NCBI GenBank assembly: GCA_047967505.1
Contig: CM106540.1
DNA from: Dipteris shenzhenensis
Taxonomy: Eukaryota > Polypodiophyta > Polypodiopsida > Gleicheniales
DNA length: 64,000 bases
Direction: 5' to 3' (one strand)
Below the pieces are notes generated by a model that was not told the DNA's origin, did no database searches, and worked only from the letters and a program-made list of their open reading frames with translations. Positions 30,489 through 42,006 of the stretch are shown here, piece by piece (positions within the stretch are counted from its first letter, which is position 1; each line of letters begins with the position of its first letter). The position numbers and the translations under genes were made by a program.

Positions 30489-31369
30489 TCAATGACACAA
30501 TTGTGGGCCGATCCCCATGTGTCGAATGAGGTGTTCCATCTCCTCCCTGGGAAGCACCTTTGTGAAGACATCCGAGATGTTATCATCGGTGGGGCAGTAC
30601 ATCAACTCTATGACACCTTCGTCAATGAGTTCTCGAACAAAGTGGTAGTGGACCTTGATGTGCTTCGTCTGTGCATGAAACACGGGGTTGCTGGCTACTG
30701 CTATGCAATCTGGTTGTCACATATGACCACCGTCGCATCTTCTTGGGCCACGTCCATGTCCAACAAGATCCACCTGAGCCACAATGTTTCGCATGCCGCT
30801 GTACAAGCAGCCCTGTACTCGGTCTCTGTAGATGAAAGGGCAACAGTAGGTTGTTTCTTACTCAGCCATGAAACAGCTCCGGATGAGAGTATGAAACAAT
30901 ATCCAGAAGTTGATCTCCAGGTGTCACTATCACTTGCCCAATCACTATTGCAAAAACCTCTTAACTCAATGCCTCTCATGTAAGTGATGCCATAGGTGTA
31001 AGTACCTTTCAAGTACCTTAGTACCCTCATACCTGTGTCCCAATGGGCCTTCTTGGGTGTGGCGGAGAATTGACAGAGCAATCCAACTGAGAAAGAAATA
31101 TCTGGTCTAGTATTGTTGAGGTAAAGCAAACTCCCCACCATGCGTTGATACAGTGATGAATCAACCGGATGAGATGGATTATGTACACTCAGCTTCAGAC
31201 CAGCTTCCATGGGAGTCATTGTTGCTTTGCAATCTTCCATTTGAAAGCGTTTGAATAGCTCCTTGCAATATTTCTCCTGTGAGATAAAGTTACAACTCTT
31301 TCCCTGCTTCACTTCAATCGCAAGAAAGTAATGAAGTATGCCCAAGTCCGTCATCTCAAACTCCTCCAT
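30489..31369 (-). pseudogene. Copia B RT end and RNase H
   Basis: The minus-strand frame 31369-30701 reads MEEFEMTDLGILHYFLAIEV, YCKELFKRFQMEDCK, YQRMVGSLLYL, RPDISFSVGLL, then SDSDTWRSTSGYCFILSSGA (canonically ADWAxDxxxRxSTSGY), WLSKKQP and LSSTETEYRA. The last piece (30683-30489) gives HIKVHYHFVRELI and DVFTKVLPREEMEHL, the normal copia polyprotein end. A small indel near 30700 separates the two frames. Confidence 0.9.
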
Positions 31370-31379
31370 GAGAAGTCTC

Positions 31380-32060
31380 TTGACCTAAGCAATCTTCTTC
31401 GTATGATCTCCAGTAATGATGAGGTCATCCACATGCGGGATTAATATCAGCCGCAAATCCCCCTCTGAGTCGAGATAAAGATTTGCCTCTGATGGTTATC
31501 TGCTGATACCATGCTCTTGGGGCCTGTTTCAGCCTGTATAAGGCCTTCTTTAGCTTGCATACTTTTGATGGGGATCCTGTAAATCTATCCTACTGGTTGT
31601 GCCACATATACCTCCTCCTCCATTCAAAAATGCAAACTTGACGTCCATTTGAAAAATAGGCCAAATGTGATGAGCAGCTAAGGCAATGACTGTCGAATGG
31701 TCACCATCCTGGCTGTGGGGGCGAAGGTCTCGTCGAAGTAAGTCCTTCAGACTGTGCATAGCCTTTCACCACCAATCCTGCTTTGTACTTGTCCAAGCTC
31801 CCATGTGACTTGAACTTAAGCGTGTACACCCATTTAGTACCAATTACCTTCTGCTTGGTCGGTTTGGCTACCAAATCCCAGGTGTCATTTTTCAGAATGG
31901 CATCCATCTCTGCTTGTATCTCTGCTTGTATGGCTTCCTGAAATTCTGGAATATTCTTCGCTTCCTTGAAGGAATGGCGCTCCTCAAGCTGAGCCACCAT
32001 AGCATAGTTCACAAAGGGAGTCTTCATGTTGTGTTGAGACCGCCGCGCTCCTCCTCCTCC
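31380..32060 (-). pseudogene. Copia B reverse transcriptase, N-terminal part
   Basis: The minus-strand frame 32027-31701 has EIQAEMDAILKNDTWDLV, KQKVIGTKWVYTLKFK and [15 protein letters not shown] (normally YKARLVAKGYxQxxG). The frame 31759-31550 has [12 protein letters not shown]. In contrast to copy A, about 40 bp is missing just before the YVDD block, near 31497, and the YVDD codons themselves are altered. Confidence 0.85.
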
Positions 32061-32146
32061 TCCTTGGGTTCTTCAATCATCTCCACCTCTTGGATGGTGA
32101 CATCTAGTGGGGTCAATGATGAAAGTTCTTGAACCTCTTTTGTGGG

Positions 32147-33380
32147 CTAGGGCTTTGACTCCTCAAAGATCACGTCCCTACTAATCAGGATCTGCTTCTT
32201 TACCGGGTTGAAAAGATGATAGGCTTTGGATTCTTCATTGTATGCCACAAAGATACATCTTCGGCTATGGGAATCAAGCTTCATCCACTCATCTTTATGC
32301 CAATGAGCAAATGCATTAGAACCGAAAATCCGTATCCGTAAATGAGATATTGCTAGCTTCTTACCATAGTAAGCTTCATATGGAGTCTTATCATCAACAA
32401 CCTTGGTCTTGGTTCTATTGAGGATGTGAACGGCAGTGTTCACATCTTCACCCCAGTAAGCTTTCGAATTCTCCCTCGCAACATGCTCAAACCTATCTCT
32501 GTGACGGTCCTATCGCTGAGAAACTCCATTCTACTGAGATGTGCGAGCTGTAGTGAGCTATCCCTTGATCCTGTGCTTCTTACAAAATCCATTGAACTCG
32601 ATAGAAGTGAACTCCCCCCCTTTGTCTGTGCGGAAGGCTTTGATGACCTCCCCGCTCTCCTCTACGTGGGCCTTCCAGCGTTTGAATTTCTCATACGCCT
32701 AAGACTTCTTAACCAAGCAAAATATGTAGGTCATGCGCCTGAAATCATCCACAAATAAAAGAGAATATCACAAACCTGTGAATGAATTTGTTGACATTCG
32801 GTCGCAGATATCGGAATAAACCAACTCGAGTTGCTTCTTGGCCTGTGATGAGGCCTCCTATGGGAACTTCTCCCTGTGTTGCTTGCCCTCCAATCAAGCT
32901 ATGCAAACACGATCATTGCCTACAATTAGTGGAAGTCCATCCACTATCTTTGACTTTTGCATCTCGGCGAGAGTGCCATAATTGACGTGACCGAACTGCT
33001 CATGCCATAATTTGGATCTGCCATGGTCCCCGTGCACCAACAGAGCGTTGAGCTGATATAGCCCATGCTCCTCGACTCCTTGAGCCACTACCTTTCCATT
33101 TGCGATGTGATAGTAACTTTGCCGTTGTCAAATAAGACTGACATGTTGTGCTTGTCCATCTGACTGACTGACAAAAGGCTCTTGCACAAATTGGTACATA
33201 GAGTACACCGAAAATCAGCTCCTTGTTCCTTGCAGTCTTGATGAATGGAATACTACCGACACCCTTCATAGGGCATGTCCGGTTATCCCCCATAGTGATC
33301 TTGGAATTGAGATGCGTACCTTCCATGGATTTGAACCACGCCTTGTTGGACGTGTGTTTTGAAGCTCCACTGTCCACATA
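32147..33380 (-). pseudogene. Copia B protease, pre-integrase and integrase
   Basis: The minus-strand frame from 33377 starts MDSGASKHTSNKAWF, the copia protease active site (DSGAS). Further down come LWHEQFGHVNYGTL (pre-integrase HxxH region, about 32990) and zinc-finger Cys residues, then the integrase in broken frames (32850-32500). The final frame 32443-32147 reads MNTAVHILNRTKTKVVDDKT, PYEAYYGKKL, FGSNAFAHWHKDEWMKLDSH and CIFVAYNEESKAYHLFNP, the conserved post-catalytic region. Confidence 0.85.
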
Positions 33381-33419
33381 CCAGCCTTCCTTTCCTTCCT
33401 TGACTACATAGGCTGAGTA

Positions 33420-33870
33420 GTACTCAATAACGATAAAGAGAGTGCCAGTAGTGACGTTTGCTATCCGGTCTTTGGCTTCTACTTGGCTTTGGACTCCTTT
33501 CGTTTGTGGTCCTCCTTACGGCATCCTTATTTGAATGGCCAAGCTTTTCACATTAGAAGCATTTCATCTGCCTCTTTTTCTCTGCATCCTCAGTCTTCTT
33601 GTTCTTGGAGTCTTTGAATTTGTCCTTGCCTGGCTTGTCCCTTGCCACGAGAGTCTTCTCGTCCGATTGAGCGAATAGTTTTTCCTGAGCCTCCTCCTGC
33701 AATAGTAAAGGGCCGAGCGAGAGGCTTGGTCCTTTGTCCTACAGTGACCATAGTCACGAAACTCTTAAAACTGCGAGGTAGCTTGTGTAGCATCAGCAAC
33801 GCTAGATGATTTGAGTCTACCTTCGGACCTACTACTGCGAGCTGGTCCCGTACCACGTTTTTGGCATATT
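33420..33870 (-). pseudogene. Copia B gag remnant
   Basis: The minus-strand frame 33856-33590 keeps HLALLMLHKLPRSFKSFVTM and VGQRTKPL, then shifts. The knuckle region (about 33560-33500) is recognisable by homology to copy A but has lost Cys codons. The 5' half of gag is absent. Confidence 0.8.
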
Positions 33871-34433
33871 TGACCTCTCAAAATTTGGGGCTTTTATTAG
33901 ATTTGTTGATATTTTCTTGGCACAGCCAGATTTGGAGTTTTGTTGCATTTGCCCTTTGATTTGGGTATTATTTCTTATAGAATTTACCCCTTGTGCACAC
34001 CACTTGGCACTTGTTCCCCGAAAATTGCATTACAGAGACTTTTCGCCACCATTTGCATGCAGATTATACTCAAATTGGATAGATTTGCAGCTATTTTCCC
34101 TTTGATTTGGGTTGGTCATTTTTGGCAAGACCTTCTTTGTGGGACAGATTTTGCAGGACACCTTGTGCATTTGCTCATTGTTTGAGCAGTCACTTTTGCA
34201 GTCTCACTTTGCAGGGGGGTCATTTGATTGGGCATACATTTTCTTGCGTTCATTTTTCGGGACGTCTTGCGTATTTTACTCAGTGCTTGGGCAGTCATCT
34301 TATCATTGACACTTGCTAGAATTTGCTATCATTTTTGGTTTGACATTTGCAACTAGCAGTCAAACACTTGGGCATCAAGCTCTTTGCATTATAGCCTTAA
34401 GGCTGTGACATTTTGTAGGGATTTTCATTTGCA
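33871..34433 (+). other. Probable leader/LTR of copia relic C
   Basis: A T-rich stretch with repeated TTTGATTTGGG and TTTGCA motifs directly precedes the gag start at 34434. It resembles the untranslated leader of copia element E (60100-60840) in composition. No primer site or LTR end could be placed. Confidence 0.35.
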
Positions 34434-34745
34434 ATGGCAAACCATGAATCTTTTGGGATGCTTGCTGCTGAGGAAACAAGCTTGATGGCACCAATTATCC
34501 CATGTGGTTGTAGTTGGTTCACCACCTATTGGTGTCCAAGAGCTTTTGGGATATTGGATCTAGATCAAAGATTAGACCTTTCTCTTCATCATAGGCAATT
34601 CCTAGCACCACAGCCAATTCTACCACTTCTGGTTCATCTACCAGTACTCCGTCAGTGCATGCCTCTGACCCTCCAACACAAGAACAGATTCGTTGGGATC
34701 AGCGAGATGTACACTTTGGCCAGCCTTTATTAGATACTTTGAATA
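34434..34745 (+). pseudogene. Copia relic C gag
   Basis: An ATG at 34434 (MANHESFGML) is followed, after a frame change, by DGTNYPMWL, a stop, then LVHHLLVSKSFWDIGSRSK (34482-34580). This matches the start of copia gag ('FxGTNYxxWxxxMxxxLxxxxLWxxV'). The downstream EQIRWDQRDVHFG (about 34684-34720) also fits. It ends in stops. Confidence 0.75.
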
Positions 34746-37324
34746 GTTGATATCCTTTCAGATGCAAGATTTGGATTTCAAGTGGCAGTATACAAACTTG
34801 TAGACGGCATTGTAGTAGTGGCAATAAGAGGAATTCTTCATGGCTATGTCTCCAGTCTAAGCATTTCTTGTGAAGTTTGCCTAGATGGTGGGTATAGCTA
34901 ATTTGTTGGAACCAATATAGTGGAATCGATTGAGGACATTTGTTGGACGATGTCATCATATGCCAATGAATCTTTATGTTCTTTAGTGGCCTATCTAAGC
35001 TATCTATATTGCTACCATTGCTACTTATGATGTCCATTCCAGTGATGCTCTAGCCACTAGGACTGGCAACAATGATGATGGACTCAATGCTAATGGCTTA
35101 GGAGACATTGATATTATAGCTCCATCCCATTTAGTTCAACTTGTTTGAGATATCCCAACTAGTCTTGATCGTCCTGCCCAACCTAGCTATGTCTTGTTAC
35201 CTATTGAGTTGAGTTGCATCTCGTGTGTTCAGCTAACAATTTGTTGAGTAATGTCAATTATTGAGATTAAAACACCATTGATTACCCTATGGGGTTGGAA
35301 ATCATCCCCATTGTATATCCAAAACTTTTTGGAAGATGAAGTTGCTATTGGAGTGATCCAATCTTATTTGAATTTGAATTTTTAATTTTTATGTTTAAAT
35401 GTTCTAATGGATTATTGTAGTAATGTTGATTGTTTAAGGAAATTTGTACCCTCACGACTGTGTGGTCATATCAATCCTTACCCAAGACGGTGAATATTCT
35501 TAGGGGAGAATAATGTACATGATATCATTTGGTGGGTCATCGTGGATACCTTCATGAATTGTTCTTGTAGAAACAAGGAGCACAATATATTTGCCAAAGG
35601 AGAAGGAGAGACAATCCCTATTGTATCAAATTTTTAGGTTGCAAAATCAATAAAGTTGGGCATTCTACGTATATGATTTTCATCGGGGATAAAAGATCCC
35701 AAATCTGAATTAAGCCCCTTAGTTTTGAGTCTTTTAAGGATTGTAGAGTCTATCTTGTTGGTTGTGTCCTATGAATTCTGGATGTTTTCCATCTTGCATC
35801 TTGTGTGGGATTGCAGTAGAATCCCCATGTAATTCATAGTTAACATGTACTTCATAGTTAACTTGGCCATATCCAAAAAACTTTCAACATGACATTATGT
35901 TTTTGTCATCTATGCAAACAATGGGAGGGTCAAGCCTCATCTTTTGGTAGATTCTTATGGGAGGAAGTTTAGACTTGTGGGCATACAATCCACATGTCTC
36001 TAGAGTCTATATCCTTCTTAGATTTCCAATGGCACCTATATGCCATCACACCCTCCACAAACTAGTAGCAACCACCCAAACCTTTAAACACATAGAAAAA
36101 AAGTAAAAAACACATGGTGTTAGAAAATAGGATCACCTCCAAGCAGAGAAGTTTGTGAACATCAAACAAAACATCCATAAGCAATGACCAGATCAATAAG
36201 GCCGGCAATTGTTGTGAAAGGGACTACAAGAAATCAAGAAGCATCCTACAAAGACAACAAAACTTTAAGGTAGTAGCAACTATATCCTAGGTTATCTCTA
36301 ATCTTTTTATGTTTGACAATTTTGTTGCATTGTGGCTTCTACAGTTCTAGACCAAACACTTATAAATGAAGAAAATCCCTATAAACTAAAACTGAAAACA
36401 TATGAAAGTAGAACAAAGATTTGGGCCTTATCAAAGTTTACTTAGGTTCTTCTTATTGGCTAGATATGCCTAAATTGGCTCAGCATTTCCAAATCATTGC
36501 AATTGATAATATAGTAAGAACCCAAAACTAGTCATTTGGATATTTTATCTCATCTCTTGGATCTCCATTTCTTATATGAAATTTGGTAATTGTCTGTAAA
36601 AGGGTGTTACTTTGAGCATATTTTTTCTTGATAAACCATCAAAAACACCACCATAGCATGTTTATCAATAGTTTCACCATTATCTATGGGTAGGAAATTA
36701 ACCAACAATGGCAATTCTACTATAGGGAAATCATCTAACAATGGCAATAGGTCATGGATTCTGCTGTCTTGATTTGCTCCATTATCTATCGGTGGGAAAT
36801 TAACTAACAATGGAAATGCTACTATGGGGATGGAATATCAAGTGAACATTGCTTTAGCCTCTCCACACCAAGGCCAACATCCCTCCTTCAATTAATGGAG
36901 TATACGCAATCCTCATGCATGCAAAACAATTGAGGTTTGCAGGGAGTGATAGGTAAGATAGGTGTAGAAGGGATTAAGAGAGGGAGAGGTAAACCAAAAA
37001 TGACAAAGATATCCCACACGAGCAAGAGGAAAAAGTACCAAATATTGAAGGATCCCCAATCAAAAAGAGCAAAATGGGGAAGCACCTTTACTTACCTATT
37101 CCTCTAGTGTAAATTGGAAAATTACCTTTACTTCCCTTAAGCTTATCTTCCTAGTACATATAGCATTGATAGAGATTGGCTAGCCAAAATTACCCACAAC
37201 AAGCAAGGTAATCCCATCCATTTCTCAAATTTTGTCTCAGCCTATTACCACCCAACATAAGGTAGTGTCTAACCATATTAATGCATCACCTTTTGTTTTG
37301 ATATGTATGATAATCATATCATGA
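34746..37324. other. No recognisable gene; decayed copia interior likely
   Basis: AT-rich and full of stops on both strands. It lies between the gag of relic C and a copia RT fragment on the same strand, so much of it may be ruined copia sequence. Near 35495-35515 CTTAGGGGAGAATAATGTAC resembles a polypurine tract and LTR start, without a second LTR to confirm it. A short duplicated stretch (TTAACTAACAATGG-like) occurs near 36700 and 36800. Confidence 0.35.
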
Positions 37325-37714
37325 TTGGTAGGTATAAGACCGCCTACCAATCATGTGATGATAGAAATTTTGCAAATTGCAAAAGCCTCTCTATGGTCTG
37401 AAACAAACACCCTGTGCATGGAAAGCAGGGAGTTGCAAACACTTTCATGCATTGGGTTTTCAACCATCGGATTCAATACATCACTTTATGTCAAAAATAC
37501 TATTGAAGATATCAGTCTCGTAGTTCTTTATGTTAATGATTTGATCATTACAGGTTCCAATGGGTATCTTGTTTTAGAAGCCAAGAGTCAAGTCCATTTG
37601 GAGTTTTCCATGAAGGATATGGGAGAACTTTATGATCCTCTTGGGACAAAAAAATATGGAGGAATGATAAAGTATTACACTTTCTCATGGCAAGTATACA
37701 CAGAAAGTACTTAA
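37325..37714 (+). pseudogene. Copia relic C reverse transcriptase fragment
   Basis: ISLVVLYVNDLIITGSNG carries the copia catalytic block with Asn for the first Asp (YVND instead of YVDD). It is followed by FSMKDMGEL, the usual next block. The preceding residues are scrambled by indels. Confidence 0.85.
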
Positions 37715-37761
37715 GCAACTACTTCCAACTCCTATGGTAATCAACATCAACTTGTTAGATC

Positions 37762-38310
37762 TTGTTGATTCTCTTGCTTCAACAGCTTGATCTACCTACT
37801 ATCACCATGCTAGACATATCTTACTTTGTTGGTATCGCCAGTCAACACATGCAATATCTCGAGAATATTCATCTTGTTGCAATGAAAAGAGTGCTCAAAT
37901 ACTTTCATGGTACATGGGATTACGGAGTGCGCTATGCCAAGCCATCTGACTTACATTTTATAGATAGAGCAAATGCCGATTGGATAAGTAGTGTACATAA
38001 CAAAAGATCCACTAGTGGATTCAACTTCCATCTTGTCTTTACAACAAAGAAAAACATAACTAACAATGGCCTTGCTTTCCACAAAAGCGGAGTACAAAGG
38101 ATCCACCAATGCTACATGCAAAGAAATTTGGTTTAGAGGACTATTAGAAATAGAAATTCCTTCCAATGAAGCTACAATGCTCTATGCTAATAATAAAAAC
38201 CAACTACCAAAGAACCATGTGTTTCATGCCAAAACAAAAACACATTATAGTACATTACAACTTCATTCGAGAAAAAAAGCTCATTGAAAAAAAAAAACCT
38301 TGTTCATTGT
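37762..38310 (+). pseudogene. Copia relic C RNase H and polyprotein end
   Basis: Reads MLDISYFVGIASQHMQ (normally RPDIxYAVGxxSRFM), HLVAMKRVLKYFHGT, ANADWISSVHNKRSTSGFNF, then, one frame over, LLSTKAEYKGSTNATCKEIW, LYANNKN and KNHVFHAKTKTH. The blocks and their order are those of the copia RNase H. Confidence 0.9.
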
Positions 38311-39845
38311 CTAACATAAGAACTAGATCTGAGTAAGCAACTGTATTGAATATTGCAAAGGAGATTTGGCATGTTTACTCTTGAAACATTCTAAGATGAA
38401 GCAGCACAACTTTTCTAGGGCACATAGCAGTTCACATTTAGCATATAGCGCTTTGCAAAAGTGAGCTTAAAATTGAATTTTGAAAATGAGAGTAGATGTT
38501 GTGTTAGATAATTGGAAAGCATTTTGCACTCCACACATAGTACTTTGCATTTAGCACATAACCACGCATTTGTGTGGAGGAATACTTTGAAAACTCCCTC
38601 TTCAAAAGTTATAAGACCAAGGAACATGCCCTTCCTTGATATTGCATTCAAAACATAGTAATTTGCATTCATAGTATATATATGCATAGCACATAGCAAT
38701 TTGCAATTCACACTCAGGAAAAAATCTTATACTGTTAAGAGAGAGAAACTTCCCAAATAAAGGAGAGGCTCAAAAGCACTGTGGATCCATAATCAAAAAC
38801 TAGATGCATCAAGAACAGCTGAGCTGCTTGTTAGTTGTCTACATTGACAAGTTAACCCTAGCAAGTTTAGAGAATAGAGGATGGTGGTTCACCTTGATAA
38901 ATTTGGAATCAATAAAGTCACAATTCTTGTCAGTGGGGGTTCATCAATTTCAAAGACATGGGTAACTGTTACATAGGTAATGCTAATAAGGGTTGCAAGG
39001 TCATTATAGAAGACCAAAATAATTGTGTACTCTTTAAATCTGTTGTGTCTAATGGAATCTAGAGTAGGTGCTCATACTCATCTTTGCTATTGCCAAGAAA
39101 ATCTAATGTATAGACAACAAAAACACACGTTGGCCATGAGAAACGCCATGCAAACGAATCTCCGTAGGTTATATGTGCACAAGGAGAAGAGGAAGAGTGG
39201 TAAAGTGGCCAAATCTAGTAGATAGACTTAGAATTTGCATCATGTTGCATGATGGGATTTGCTTGAGAGAACGCATTGGGTCAATTACAATTTGCATCAT
39301 GTTGTGTGACAGGGCTCTGCTTGAGAGATCTCACTAGACATTTGTGACCAAAGTCAATATCTTATTGCAATTGAATGCTAATGTCTACCAAAGAAGCATG
39401 AGGAAAGGCAAAGAAAAGGTAGTACATGAAGGCAGAGGCGTGAAGCCACTCGAAATCGGTCTGGGAAAATAGAGGAAAGCTTCAAGGCAAGAAAAGCAAA
39501 GCAAGATGCTGGTTGTGGTAGAAATTCCGTGGGACTTTATCACCATCTTGAGAGGGATGGATTGAGGCAAAGGCAAGAAAAGCAAAGCAAGATGCCGTTT
39601 GTGGTAGAAACATCATGGGATTTCATCACTAGCTTGAGAGGGATGGATTGAGCCAAGAAAATGTGAAAAGAGAGACCATAGGATTTGGGGGAGTGGGGAG
39701 GGAAGAAGGGAATGATTGGAGGAGGAGCATATCTATGTGTAACTGTGTGGGGTCCAGCAAAGCAACCATAAAGTTGGATGGAATGGTGCTAGAAGAAGGG
39801 GTGAGTGAAGAAGAGATGGAGGGAGGGGCAGGAGAGGAGGAGGGG
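38311..39845. other. No gene; short imperfect repeats
   Basis: Contains several variants of GCACATAGCAxTTTGCATT (38410-38720). A roughly 60-bp repeat lies at 39236-39350 (TTTGCATCATGTTG.. GCTTGAGAGA). An 86-bp tandem pair (39486 and 39572, starting GGCAAGAAAAGCAAAGCAAG) is followed by a purine-rich stretch (39640-39850). Open frames here are short and look non-coding. Confidence 0.5.
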
Positions 39846-39893
39846 GCAACATAGTTGGATGAAATAAAAATTTGGCCTCTTGTTGAGCCACCT
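39846..39893. repeat. Left copy of a flanking direct repeat
   Basis: Contains GATGAAATAAAAATTTGGCC followed by TCTTGTTGAGCCAC. It is about 85 percent identical to 43109-43156. The two copies bracket 3.2 kb that contains the Crypton-like locus. Confidence 0.8.
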
Positions 39894-40149
39894 AAAAAAG
39901 GAGGAAGAAAGAATACACCACAAAACCAACAACCAATAAATCAACTTTTATTGTTTTTTTTACGCTGCAACCACTTTGTTCTTTAGGACTTAAGCTCTTG
40001 CAATTGTCCACCCTTTTTACTTAGTGGTAGTGCTATCATCTTCCCCCACAGCTTACAATTTCACTCCCCAATTCCATCATCGCTAAAGGAGTTCTTGTGA
40101 TGGCGTAGCGAATCAGCGCCCCGAAGTCGAGATTCTTGAGAGGAAAATG

Positions 40150-41882
40150 GGGCGGTTCAGATTGACATCGTTGAGTGCCCGCGGTTTAAGTCAAGTCAGT
40201 GTGCATTGGTCACGGCTATGATTAGGAGTGTTTAGAATCTCTCTTCAAAGGACGGTTCCAAGGAGGGTGCGAAGGATTGTGTGGTAGGCTTTAGTGAGGA
40301 GAGAAAGCTCTTGGATGACATTGACTTCTCCATGTACCATCCTAGGGGTGTCCAGAAGTGCTTTGCATATTATTGTTTGAGTCGTTTATGTATTCGGGGA
40401 GGGAAAGAGCTCCATAATGTTCTTCAGATGGATTTTACACAATGTTCAGATGAGTTGGGTGTATTTGTTGAGTAAGTTTTGCATTTGTTTGTTGTTTTTT
40501 GTTTGTGTTTGTTTCTCTTTGTGTCTACTTATGTCTGTTGTTGCAGGTACAATGCAAGATTAAGGACTACTCTGTTAGTCTTACTCGGTACCAAAGTAGT
40601 GATTTTCGGTCGAGTGTTCGTGTTCACGAGGCGGATGTTGTGCAGACTTACGATCAATTGGTTCGTCGTCTGCCACCGGCGATTGATGACAATTGCTCCA
40701 AAATTAAGTTTATCTTTCTTGAGTGATCGATAACTTTAGGTCTCAAGTAATTGTTTTAACTTGTTTGTTTGTCTTGATTGTTTTGTAGTTTGTGGTTTAT
40801 CAATGTTTTGATATTTGTGGTTGTTTGTTTTTAGGTGTGGTTTAACACAAATCGGGTGAGTGAGAAAAGCTTGCGTCTATTGGTGAAGGGTATGCTTGCT
40901 ACAATTGATTGTGGTTCTGTTGGTAAGAGGACAAACAAAAGTGTATGTTTGTCTACTGTTACGAGGTTGAGTCTTTGTCAGGTTCCTGAGGAGGTGGGTC
41001 AGCTGGTCGTTGGTCATCGGAGGGCTTCCTCGTACCGTAAGTATGATAAAAGTAATGCTATCAGGATTGTTGCTACGCAATCTCTTCTAGCGAATCCGTA
41101 CGACCAGTTGGGGAATTTGCGTAGTTACTACAGTGTTCTTCGTGAGAGTGAGGATGTACAGTCAGAAGGTGGATGGAGTAACCGGGTCTCACGGTGCTAT
41201 TGCTTCCGATGGTGGTGGTTCTCTTCGGTTTTCTTCAAATTGGTGTTATTTTTGTCTTTTTATGTTTTGTTGTTTGTGTTGTGCATCTGTCGTGATATTT
41301 GTTTCTTGTAATTTTGCCAAGTGTTCGGGTATTGTTGCTATGGATGGTTCTCTTAGTGCTCCTATTTTCAATTGTGGTGGCTCATCTATAGTAGCAACTC
41401 CTTTAAGTGTTGATGTGGGTTCGCTAAAGGCTTCTGACGCTGGTAGTGTGGCGTGTTCGGTTGGAGATACTGTTGCTTCGGTGAATATTTTTTATGCTGG
41501 TGGTTTGGCTAGTGGTGTTGGACGTTCGCCTGTAGTAGCTGGAGGTGTTATTGATAAAAGCGATGATGCTCGTGGTTCTGTAAAGGTTAGTGACGATGTA
41601 AAGGTTGCTAATTCTCCAGTTGGTGTGTCGACGGAGAAATCTGGTGGAAGTGGTGGTCGAGATCTTGGTGTTGATTATGGTGCTTTGTATGCCGGTGAGG
41701 ATGACGACGAGATTTTGGAGGAGTTGAGTCATGTGTCGCCAATTGTGTCTGGTGCTCTAGGATTAAAATACCACGATCGCGATGCTCCACTTGTTATTAG
41801 TGTGTTGTCTTTAAGAATTGTTGTGTGCAATTCATTAGCAAGGATGGTTGATGCAATACATTGTTGTGTGAGGGTTGAATGA
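40150..41882 (+). pseudogene. Crypton/DUF3504-like tyrosine recombinase locus
   Basis: Tyrosine recombinases of the Crypton/DUF3504 group break and rejoin DNA with Arg, His-x-x-Arg, His and Tyr residues. Three blocks resemble them. Block 1 (40236-40471) has FAYYCLSRLCIRGGKELHNV, like 'FxxNxKxFxLRGGxEHxxL', and keeps the first Arg. Block 2 (40547-40723) has VQTYDQLVRRLPP. Block 3 (40835-41155) has VWFNTNRVSEKSLRLLVKGM, TNKSVCLSTVTRL, VPEEVGQLVVGHRRASSYRK then YDKSN, with the late His and Tyr. Introns are suggested at 40472-40546 (GTAAGT..CAG) and about 40724-40834. An intron at 41156-41321 joins block 3 in frame to a Gly/Ser/Val-rich, acidic tail (41322-41882; GEDDDEILEEL). Problems: TAG at 40233, the HxxR Arg appears as Cys, and blocks 1-2-3 do not join in frame. 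I call it a pseudogene, but a domesticated gene or sequence errors are possible. The family call is by eye. Confidence 0.5.
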
Positions 41883-42006
41883 AGGAAATTTTTCCGACGG
41901 TTCTTTGTAACTGAAGCTTATATTTTGTGGAAAGTATGTTTCCAGCAATCATTTTGTTGTTTGGGACAGCTGATTTATGTTGGTAACCGGTTGATCCAGT
42001 TTTGTA

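Larger units (their letters stand above)
30482..33870 (-). mobile_element. Copia copy B, 5'-truncated
   Basis: A minus-strand Ty1/copia element: gag remnant (33856-33420), protease/pre-integrase (33377-32900), integrase (to 32147), RT (32027-31440) and RNase H (31369-30489) up to the polypurine tract. It ends abruptly near 33870 inside gag, where unrelated plus-strand copia sequence begins. Frames are broken by many indels. Confidence 0.85.

Noticed and set aside
35495-35520. CTTAGGGGAGAATAATGTAC as a polypurine tract and LTR start
   Set aside because: Plausible, but with no partner LTR in the window and no recognisable pol end before it.
38410-38720. Repeated GCACATAGCA/TTTGCATT motifs as a possible CRISPR-like or satellite array
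   Set aside because: Spacing and sequence are irregular; only short degenerate repeats in a plant genome.
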